A stretch of 11,577 bases of DNA from Saccoglossus kowalevskii (lineage: Eukaryota > Hemichordata > Enteropneusta > Harrimaniidae): positions 1 to 11,577 of the forward strand of contig NW_003113812.1 in NCBI RefSeq assembly GCF_000003605.2. Direction: 5' to 3'. Below the pieces are notes generated by a model. That model was not told where the DNA came from, ran no database searches, and saw only the letters and a program-made list of their open reading frames with translations. Numbering within the stretch: position 1 is the stretch's first letter; every line of letters starts with the position of its first letter. The position numbers and the translations under genes are program-made. Shown here one piece after another: positions 1 through 9,350 of the stretch.

Positions 1-44
1 TTCTTTCTTTCCTTTCTAAGCGAAGATAGGAATAAGTCTATTGG
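1..44. repeat. Decayed repeat unit at the left edge
   Basis: Counting back from the first clear unit without any gap, these 44 bases line up with the second part of a unit. The alignment runs from the pyrimidine tract through GCG and ATAG to TATT before ATGTTTATG. By hand count 27 of 44 positions match the consensus, including the GCG at 20-22 in exact register and ATAG at 26-29. This looks like an old unit no longer homogenised with the array, not unrelated flank. The matching pyrimidine tract is low complexity, so part of the similarity could be chance. Confidence 0.6.
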
Positions 45-142
45 ATGTTTATGTGCCTATCTTCTTTCTATTCTGTGCGTATTTGCATATTAAATGTTTA
101 TGTACCTATCTTCTTTCTATTCTGTGCGTATTTGCATATTAA
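45..142. repeat. Two 49-bp short units (8-bp deletion)
   Basis: The first two recognisable units are 49 bp long, with ATG starts at 45, 94 and 143. Relative to the 57-bp unit they lack eight bases around the RGTACT word, so GCGTAT runs directly into TTGCATATT. The first also has GTGCC instead of GTACC. The shared deletion shows that one was copied from the other. They lie only at this edge of the array. The new junction reads ATTTGCAT. Confidence 0.9.
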
Positions 143-305
143 ATGTTTATGTACCTATCTTCTTTCTATTCTGTGCGTATATGGTACTTTGCATATTAAA
201 TGTTTATGTACCTATCTTCTTTCTATTCTGTGCGTATATGGTACTTTGCATATTAAATGTTTATGTACCCATCTTCTTTCTATTCTGTGCGTATATAGTA
301 CTTTG

Positions 306-1113
306 CTTATTAAATGTTTATGTACCTATCTTCTTTCTATTCTGTGCGTATATAGTACTTTGCATATTAAATGATTATGTACCTATCTTCTTTCTATTCT
401 GTGCGTATATGGTACTTTGTATATTAAATGTTTATGTACCTATCTTCTTTCTATTCTGTGCGTATATGGTACTTTGCATATTAAATGTTTATGTACCTAT
501 CTTCTTTCTATTCTGTGCGTATATAGTACTTTGCATATTAAATGTATATATACCTATCTTCTTTCTATTCTGTGCGTATATTGTACTTTGCATATTAAAT
601 GTTTATGTACCTATCTTCTTTCTATTCTGTGCGTATATAGTACTTTGCATATTAAATGTTTATGTACCTATCTTCTTTCTATTCTGTGCGTATATGGTAC
701 TTTGTATATTAAATGTTTATGTACCTATCTTCTTTCTATTCTGTGCGTATATGGTACTTTGCATATTAAATGTATATATACCTATCTTCTTTCTATTCTG
801 TGCGTATATTGTACTTTGCATATTAAATGTTTATGTACCTATCTTCTTTCTATTCTGTGCGTATATGGTACTTTGCATATTAAATGTTTATGTACCTATC
901 TTCTTTCTATTCTGTGCGTATATAGTACTTTGCATATTAAATGATTATGTACCTATCTTCTTTCTATTCTGTGCGTATATGGTACTTTGTATATTAAATG
1001 TTTATGTACCTATCTTCTTTCTATTCTGTGCGTATATGGTACTTTGCATATTAAATGTTTATGTACCTATCTTCTTTCTATTCTGTGCGTATATAGTACT
1101 TTGCATATTAAAT
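306..1113. repeat. Higher-order repeat, 10-unit and 5-unit registers
   Basis: The stretch 306-543 is base-for-base the same as 876-1113 by eye, exactly 570 bp (10 units) away. Both carry the rare TGATTATG variant (371 and 941) followed one unit later by TTTGTATATT (418 and 988). A third TTTGTATATT at 703 sits midway, five units from each. Two units with TGTATATATACC followed by ATTGTAC (542 and 770) are four units apart. These linked variants show that blocks of several units were duplicated, not single units. Confidence 0.8.
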
Positions 1114-1169
1114 GTTTATGTACCTATCTTCTTTCTATTCTGTGCGTATATAGTACTTTGCATATTAAA

Positions 1170-1750
1170 TGTTTATGTACCCATCTTCTTTCTATTCTGT
1201 GCGTATATATAATACTTTGCATATTAAATGTTTATGTACCTATCTTCTTTCTATTCCGTGCGTGTATGGTACTTTGCATATTAAATGTTTATGTACCTAT
1301 CTTCTTTCTATTCCGTGCGTGTATGGTACTTTGCATATTAAATGTTTATGTACCTATCTTCTTTCTATTCTGTGCGTATATATAATACTTTGCATATTAA
1401 ATGTTTATGTACCTATCTTCTTTCTATTCCGTGCGTGTATGGTACTTTGCATATTAAATGTTTATGTACCTATCTTCTTTCTATTCTGTGCGTATATATA
1501 ATACTTTGCATATTAAATGTTTATGTACCCATCTTCTTTCTATTCTGTGCGTATATAGTACTTTGCATATTAAATGTTTATGTACCTATCTTCTTTCTAT
1601 TCTGTGCGTATATATAGTACTTTGCATATTAAATGTTTATGTACCCATCTTCTTTCTATTCTGTGCGTATATATAATACTTTGCATATTAAATGATTATG
1701 TACCCATCTTCTTTCTATTCTGTGCGGATATATAATACTTTGCATATTAA
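1170..1750. repeat. TA-expanded (59-bp) unit subfamily cluster
   Basis: Six units between about 1200 and 1740 carry one extra TA before GTAC/ATAC (near 1205, 1380, 1498, 1611, 1672 and 1730). Five of them also have the linked change TAATAC for TAGTAC. They are interleaved with three units carrying CCGTGCGTGTATGG (near 1257, 1314 and 1430), a linked set of substitutions confined to this zone. Several expanded units are preceded by ACCCATC in place of ACCTATC. The cluster breaks the long forward reading frames, since each unit shifts the frame by two. Confidence 0.85.
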
Positions 1751-2380
1751 ATGATTATGTACCTATCTTCTTTCTATTCTGTGCGTATATAGTGCTTTGC
1801 ATATTAAATGTTTATGTACCTATCTTCTTTTTATTCTGTGCGTATATGGTACTTTGCATATTAAATGTGTATGTACCTATCTTCTTTCTATTCTGTGCGT
1901 ATATAGTGCTTTGCACATTAAATGTTTATATACCTATCTTCTTTCTATTCTGTGCGTATATAGTACTTTGCATATTAAATGTTTATGTACCTATCTTCTT
2001 TCTATTCTGTGCGTATATGGTACTTTGCATATTAAATGTTTATGTACCTATCTTCTTTCTATTCTGTGCGTATATAGTACTTTGCATATTAAATGTTTAT
2101 GTACCTATCTTCTTTCTATTCTATGCGTATATAGTACTTTGCATATTAAATGTTTATGTACCTATCTTCTTTCTATTCTGTGCGTATATGGTACTTTGCA
2201 TATTAAATGTTTATGTACCTATCTTCTTTCTATTCTGTGCGTATATAGTACTTTGCATATTAAATGTTTATGTACCTATCTTCTTTCTATTCTGTGCGTA
2301 TATAGTACTTTGCATATTAAATGTTTATGTACCTATCTTCTTTCTATTCTGTGCGTATATAGTACTTTGCATATTAAATG

Positions 2381-2411
2381 TTTATGTACCTATCTTTCTT
2401 TTCTATTTCTG
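2381..2411. repeat. Unit with three separate single-T insertions
   Basis: Within one unit three T runs are each one base longer than in the consensus: TATCTTTC, CTTTTC and ATTTCTG. The unit is therefore 60 bp. No neighbouring unit shares any of the three. Three homopolymer errors in about 20 bases of a single copy look more like a sequencing or consensus error than independent mutations, but a real variant cannot be excluded. Confidence 0.75.
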
Positions 2412-3039
2412 TGCGTATATAGTGCTTTGCATATTAAATGTTTATGTACCTATCTTCTTTCTATTCTGTGCGTATATGGTACTTTGCATATTAAATGTTT
2501 ATGTACCTATCTTTTTTCTATTCTGGGCGTATATAGTACTTTGCATATTAAATGTTTATGTACCTATCTTCTTTCTATTCTGTGCGTATATGGTACTTTG
2601 CATATTAAATGATTATGTACCTATCTTCTTTCTATTCTTTGCGTATATAGTACTTTGCATATTAAATGTTTATGTACCTATCTTCTTTCTATTCTGTGCG
2701 TATATGGTACTTTGCGTATTAAATGATTATGTACCTATCTTCTTTCTATTCTGTGCGTATATAGTACTTTGCATATTAAATGTTTAAGTACCTATCTTCT
2801 TTCTATTCTGTGCGTATATAGTGCTTTGTATATTAAATGTTTATATACCTATCTTCTTTCTATTCTGTGCGTATATAGTACTTTGCATATTAAATGTTTA
2901 TGTACCTATCTTCTTTCTATTCTGTGGGTATATGGTACTTTGCATATTAAATGTTTATGTACCTATCTTCTTTCTATTCTGTGCGTATATGGTACTTTGC
3001 ATATTAAATGTTTATGTACCTATCTTCTTTCTATTCTGT

Positions 3040-3290
3040 GGGTATATGGTACGTTGTATATTAAATGTTTATGTACCTATCTTCTTTCTATTCTGGGCGT
3101 ATACAGTACTTTGTATATTACATGTTTATGTACCTATCTTCTTTCTATTCTGTGCGTATATAGTACTTTGCATATTAAATGTTTATGTACCTATCTTCTT
3201 TCTATTCTGTGCGTATATAGTACTTTGTATATTAAATGTTTATGTACCTATCTTCTTTCTATTCTGGGCGTATACAGTACTTTGCATATT
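3040..3290. repeat. Three-unit local duplication with GGGCGTATACAG marker
   Basis: Two units carry the linked variants CTGGGCG and TATACAGTAC (GGG starting at 3095 and 3266). They are exactly 171 bp (three units) apart, and each is preceded by a unit with TTGTATATT. Just upstream, two units with TGTGGGTATATGG (near 2926 and 3040) are two units apart. This is local block duplication at a small scale. Confidence 0.75.
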
Positions 3291-3839
3291 AAATGTTTAT
3301 GTACCTATCTTCTTTCTATTCTGTGCGTATATAGTACTTTGCATATTAAATGTTTATGTACCTATCTTCTTTCTATTCTGTGCGTATATAGTGCTTTGCA
3401 TATTAAATGTTTATGTACCTATCTTCTTTCTATTCTGTGCGTATATGGTACTTTGCATATTAAATGTTTATGTACCTATCTTCTTTCTATTCTGTGCGTA
3501 TATAGTACTTTGCATATTAAATGTTTATGTACCTATCTTCTTTCTATTCTGTGCGTATATGGTATTTTGCATATTAAATGTTTATGTACCTATCTTCTTT
3601 CTATTCTGTGCGTATATGGTACTTTGCATATTAAATGTTTATGTACCTATCTTCTTTCTATTCTGTGCGTATATAGTACTTTGCATATTAAATGTTTATG
3701 TACCTATCTTCTTTCTATTCTGTGCGGATATGGTACTTTGCATATTAAATGTTTATGTACCTATCTTCTTTCTATTCTGTGCGTATATAGTACTTTGCAT
3801 ATTAAATGTTTATGTACCTATCTTCTTTCTATTCTGTGC

Positions 3840-4100
3840 GTATATAGTACTTTGCATATTAAATGTTTATGTACCTATCTTCTTTCTATTCTGTGCGTAT
3901 ATGGTACTTTGCATATTAAAGGTTTATGTACCTATCTTCTTTCTATTCTGTGCGTATATAGTACTTTGCATATTAAATGTTTATGTACCTATCTTCTTTC
4001 TATTCTGTGCGTATATAGTACTTTGCATATTAAATGTTTATGTACCTATCTTCTTTCTATTCTGTGCGTATATAGTACTTTGCATATTAAATGTTTGTGT
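3840..4100. repeat. Rare-variant block, left member of a 91-92 unit pair
   Basis: This block carries TTAAAGGTTTATG (G at 3921), followed three units later by TTTGTGTACC (G at 4097). I find each variant only twice in the window, the other time in the block near 9030-9350. The preceding units have the same toggle order (A, A, then G with the AAAGG variant) in both places. It is a candidate relic of a duplication spanning about 5.2 kb. Confidence 0.65.
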
Positions 4101-4302
4101 ACCTATCTTCTTTCTATTCTGTGCGTATATGGTACTTTGCATATTAAATGTTTATGTACCTATCTTCTTTCTATTCTGTGCGTATATGGTACTTTGCGTA
4201 TTAAATGATTATGTACCTATCTTCTTTCTATTCTGTGCGTATATAGTACTTTGCATATTAAATGTTTATGTACCTATCTTCTTTCTATTTTGTGCGTATA
4301 TA

Positions 4303-5260
4303 GTGCTTTGCATATTAAATGTTTATATACCTATCTTCTTTCTATTCTGGGCGTATATAGTACTTTGCATATTTAATGTTTATGTACCTATCTTCTTTCT
4401 ATTCTGTGCGTATATGGTACTTTGCATATTAAATGTTTATGTACCTATCTTCTTTCTATTCTGTGCGTATATGGTACTTTGCATATTAAATGTTTATGTA
4501 CCTATCTTCTTTCTATTCTGTGCGTATATGGTACTTTGCATATTAAATGATTATGTACCTATCTTCTTTCTATTCTGTGCGTATATGGTACTTTTCATAT
4601 TAAATGTTTATGTACCTATCTTCTTTCTATTCTGTGCGTATATGGTACTTTGCATATTAAATGTTTATGTACCCATCTTCTTTCTATTCTGTGCGTATAT
4701 ATAATACTTTGCATATTAAATGTTTATGTACCTATCTTCTTTCTATTCTGTGCGTATATGGTACTTTGCATATTAAATGTTTATGTACCTATCTTCTTTC
4801 TATTCTGTGCGTATATAGTGCTTTGCATATTAAATGTTCATGTACCTATCTTCTTTCTATTCTGTGCGTATATAGTGCTTTGTATATTAAATGTTTATAT
4901 ACCTATCTTCTTTCTATTCTGGGCGTATATAGTACTTTGCATATTAAATGTGTATGTACCTATCTTCTTTCTATTCTGTGCGTATATGGTACTTTGCATA
5001 TTAAATGTTTATGTACCTATCTTCTTTCTATTCTGTGCGTATATTGTACTTTGCATATTAAATGTTTATGTACCTATCTTCTTTCTATTCTGTGCGTATA
5101 TGGTACTTTGCATATTAAATGATTATGTACCTATCTTCTTTCTATTCTGTGCGTATATGGTACTTTGCATATTAAATGTTTATGTACCTATCTTCTTTCT
5201 ATTCTGTGCGTATATGGTACTTTGCATATTAAATGTTTATGTACATGTCTTCTTTCTATT
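4303..5260. repeat. Ten-unit higher-order duplication
   Basis: Linked markers recur at ten units plus the 2-bp TA expansion at about 4696. GTGCTTTG is at 4303 and 4875, CTGGGCG has its GGG at 4349 and 4921, and AATGATTATG is at 4547 and 5119. The TTTATATACC variant accompanies the first pair in both copies. Private changes also occur: ATATTTAATG near 4372 and TTTTCATATT near 4595 in the first copy, TGTGTATG near 4950 and ACATGTC near 5245 in the second. The duplication is therefore not brand new. Confidence 0.75.
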
Positions 5261-5279
5261 CTGTGCGTATATGGTACTT

Positions 5280-7110
5280 TGCATATTAAATGTTTATGTA
5301 CCTATCTTCTTTCTATTCTGTGCGTATATGGTACTTTGCATATTAAATGTTTATGTACCTATCTTCTTTCTATTCTGTGCGTATATGGTACTTTGCATAT
5401 TAAATGTTTATGTACCTATCTTCTTTCTATTCTGTGCGTATATAGTACTTTGTATATTAAATGTTTATGTACCTATCTTCTTTCTATTCTGTGCGTATAT
5501 AGTACTTTGCATATTAAATGTTTATGTACCTATCTTCTTTCTATTCTGTGCGTATATAGTACTTTGCATATTAAATGTTTATGTACCTATCTTCTTTCTA
5601 TTCTGTGCGTATATGGTACTTTGCATATTAAATGTTTATGTACCTATCTTCTTTCTATTCTGTGCGTATATAGTACTTTGTATATTAAATGTTTATGTAC
5701 CCATCTTCTTTCTATTCTGTGCGTATATAGTACTTTGTATATTAAATGTTTATGTACCTATCTTCTTTCTATTCTGTGCGTATATGGTACTTTGCATATT
5801 AAATGTTTATGTACCTATCTTCTTTCTATTCTGTGCGTATATAGTACTTTGTATATTAAATGTTTATGTACCTATCTTCTTTCTATTCTGTGCGTATATA
5901 GTACTTTGCATATTAAATGTTTATGTACCTATCTTCTTTCTATTCTGTGCGTATATAGTACTTTGCATATTAAATGTTTATGTACCCATCTTCTTTCTAT
6001 TCTGTGTGTATATGGTACTTTGCATATTAAATGTTTATGTACCTATCTTCTTTCTATTCTGTGCGTATATGGTACTTTGCATATTAAATGTTTATGTACC
6101 TATCTTCTTTCTATTCTGTGCGTATATGGTACTTTGCATATTAAATGTTTATGTACCTATCTTCTTTCTATTCTGTGCGTATATGGTACTTTGTATATTA
6201 AATGTTTATGTACCTATCTTCTTTCTATTCTGTGCGTATATGGTACTTTGCATATTAAATGTTTATGTACCTATCTTCTTTCTATTCTGTGCGTATATGG
6301 TACTTTGTATATTAAATGTTTATGTACCTATCTTCTTTCTATTCTGTGCGTATATGGTACTTTGCATATTAAATGTTTATGTACCTATCTTCTTTCTATT
6401 CTGTGCGTATATGGTACTTTGCATATTAAATGTTTATGTACCTATCTTCTTTCTATTCTGTGCGTATATGGTACTTTGTATATTAAATGTTTATGTACCT
6501 ATCTTCTTTCTATTCTGTGCGTATATGGTACTTTGCATATTAAATGTTTATGTACCTATCTTCTTTCTATTCTGTGCGTATATGGTACTTTGCATATTAA
6601 ATGTTTATGTACCTATCTTCTTTCTATTCTGTGCGTATATGGTACTTTGCATATTAAATGTTTATGTACCTATCTTCTTTCTATTCTGTGCGTATATGGT
6701 ACTTTGCATATTAAATGTTTATGTACCTATCTTCTTTCTATTCTGTGCGTATATAGTACTTTGCATATTAAATGATTATGTACCTATCTTCTTTCTATTC
6801 TGTGCGTATATGGTACTTTGCATATTAAATGTTTATGTACCTATCTTCTTTCTATTATGTGCGTATATGGTACTTTGCATATTAAATGTTTATGTACCTA
6901 TCTTCTTTCTATTCTGTGCGTATATGGTACTTTGCATATTAAATGTTTATGTACCTATCTTCTTTCTATTCTGTGCGTATATGGTACTTTGCATATTAAA
7001 TGTTTATGTACCTATCTTCTTTCTATTCTGTGCGTATATGGTACTTTGCATATTAAATGTTTATGTACCTATCTTCTTTCTATTCTGTGCGTATATAGTA
7101 CTTTGCATAT
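5280..7110. repeat. Homogenised core of the array
   Basis: About 32 consecutive units here differ almost only at two positions: the A/G toggle before GTAC and the C/T in TTTGYATATT. Few other changes are seen (ACCCATC near 5700 and 5986, GTGTGTAT near 6006, TGATTATG at 6772, ATTATGTGCG near 6857). Thirteen consecutive units from 6014 to 6698 carry G at the toggle, the longest such run I see. Low diversity compared with the flanking parts suggests recent expansion or gene conversion here. Confidence 0.75.
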
Positions 7111-8082
7111 TAAATGTTTATATACCTATCTTCTTTCTATTCTGTGCGTATATGGTACTTTGCATATTAAATGTTTATATACCTATCTTCTTTCTATTTT
7201 GCGCGTATATAGTACTTTGCATATTAAATGTTTATGTACCTATCTTCTTTCTATTCTGTGCGTATATAGTACTTTGCATATTAAATGTTTATATACCTAT
7301 CTTCTTTCTATTCTGTGCGTATATAGTACTTTGCATATTAAATGTTTATATACCTATCTTCTTTCTATTCTGTGCGTATATGGTACTTTGCATATTAAAT
7401 GTTTATATACCTATCTTCTTTCTATTCTGTGCTTATATAGTACTTTGCATATTAAATGTTTATGTACCTATCTTCTTTCTATTCTGTGCTTATATAGTAC
7501 TTTGCATATTAAATGTTTATGTACCTATCTTCTTTCTATTCTGTGCGTATATAGTACTTTGCATATTAAATGTTTATATACCTATCTTCTTTCTATTCTG
7601 TGCGTATATAGTACTTTGCATATTAAATGTTTATATACCTATCTTCTTTCTATTCTGTGCGTATATGGTACTTTGCATATTAAATGTTTATATACCTATC
7701 TTCTTTCTATTTTGCGCGTATATAGTACTTTGCATATTAAATGTTTATGTACCTATCTTCTTTCTATTCTGTGCTTATATAGTACTTTGCATATTAAATG
7801 TTTATGTACCTATCTTCTTTCTATTCTGTGCTTATATAGTACTTTGCATATTAAATGTTTATGTACCTATCTTCTTTCTATTCTGTGCGTATATAGTACT
7901 TTGCATATTAAATGTTTATGTACCTATCTTCTTTCTATTCTGTGCGTATACAGTACTTTGCATATTAAATGTTTATGTACCTATCTTCTTTCTATTCTGT
8001 GCTTATATAGTACTTTGCATATTAAATGTTTATGTACCTATCTTCTTTCTATTCTGTGCTTATATAGTACTTTGCATATTAA
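7111..8082. repeat. Nested higher-order zone (GCTTAT, TTTATATAC, TTTGCGCG markers)
   Basis: Three marker variants occur in a structured order. Adjacent pairs of units with GCTTAT in place of GCGTAT lie at 7431/7488, 7773/7830 and 8001/8058, so the pairs are six and then four units apart. The double substitution TTTGCGCG occurs near 7199 and 7712, nine units apart. Units with TTTATATAC form runs before the first two GCTTAT pairs. This fits repeated duplication of 4-6 unit blocks with one-unit slips between rounds. Confidence 0.75.
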
Positions 8083-8198
8083 ATGTTTATGTACCTATCT
8101 TCTTTCTATTCTGTGCGTATACAGTACTTTGTATATTAAAATGTTTATGTACATATCTTCTTTTCTATTCTGTGCGTATACAGTACTTTGCATATTAA
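8083..8198. repeat. Two 58-bp units with single-base insertions
   Basis: One unit ends in TATTAAAATG (extra A at 8138-8141). The next has ACATATC for ACCTATC and an extra T in CTTTTCT (8161-8164). The two +1 changes shift the forward frame by two in total, so the long open frames change register here. As at 2391, the homopolymer nature of both changes makes a consensus error possible. Confidence 0.75.
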
Positions 8199-9029
8199 AT
8201 GTTTATGTACCTATCTTCTTTCTATTCTGTGCGTATACAGTACTTTGCATATTAAATGTTTATGTACCTATCTTCTTTCTATTCTGTGCGTATATAGTAC
8301 TTTGCATATTAAATGTTTATGTACCTATCTTCTTTCTATTCTGTGCGTATACAGTACTTTGCATATTAAATGTTTATGTACCTATCTTCTTTCTATTCCG
8401 TGCGTATATAGTACTTTGCATATTAAATGTTTATGTACCTATCTTCTTTCTATTCTGTGCGTATATAGTACTTAGCATATTAAATGTTTATGTACCTATC
8501 TTCTTTCTATTCTGTGCGTATCTAGTACTTTGCATATTAAATGTTTATGTACCTATCTTCTTTCTATTCTGTGCGTATATGGTACTTTGCATATTAAATG
8601 TTTATGTACCTATCTTCTTTCTATTCTGTGCGTATATAGTACTTTGCATATTAAATGTTTATGTACCTATCTTCTTTCTATTCTGTACGTATATAGTACT
8701 TTTCATATTAAATGTTTATGTACCTATCTTCTTTCTATTCTGTGCGTATATAATACTTTGCATATTAAATGTTTATGTACCTATCTTCTTTCTATTCTGT
8801 GCGTATATGGTACTTTGCATATTAAATGTTTATGTACCTATCTTCTTTCTATTCTGTGCGTATATAGTACTTTGCATATTAAATGTTTATGTACCTATCT
8901 TCTTTCTATTCTGTGCGTATATAGTACTTTGCATATTAAATATTTATGTACCTATCTTCTTTCTATTCTGTGCGTATATAGTACTTTGCATATTAAATGT
9001 TTATGTACCTATCTTCTTTCTATTCTGTG

Positions 9030-9350
9030 CGTATATAGTACTTTGCATATTAAATGTTTATGTACCTATCTTCTTTCTATTCTGTGCGTATATGGTACTT
9101 TGCATATTAAAGGTTTATGTACCTATCTTCTTTCTATTCTGTGCGTATATGGTACTTTGCATATTAAATGTTTATGTACCTATCTTCTTTCTATTCTGTG
9201 CGTATATAGTACTTTGCATATTAAATGTTTATGTACCTATCTTCTTTCTATTCTGTGCGTATATAGTACTTTGCATATTAAATGTTTATGTACCTATCTT
9301 CTTTCTATTCTGTGCGTATATAGTACTTTGCATATTAAATGTTTGTGTAC
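9030..9350. repeat. Rare-variant block, right member of a 91-92 unit pair
   Basis: TTAAAGGTTTATG recurs here (G at 9112) and TTTGTGTACC follows four units later (G at 9345). After allowing for the TA expansion near 4696 and the two single-base insertions near 8140-8164, the first lies exactly 91 units from its partner at 3921. The second lies 92 units from its partner at 4097, so one G-type unit has been gained here or lost there. The flanking toggle order agrees apart from that unit. Confidence 0.65.
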
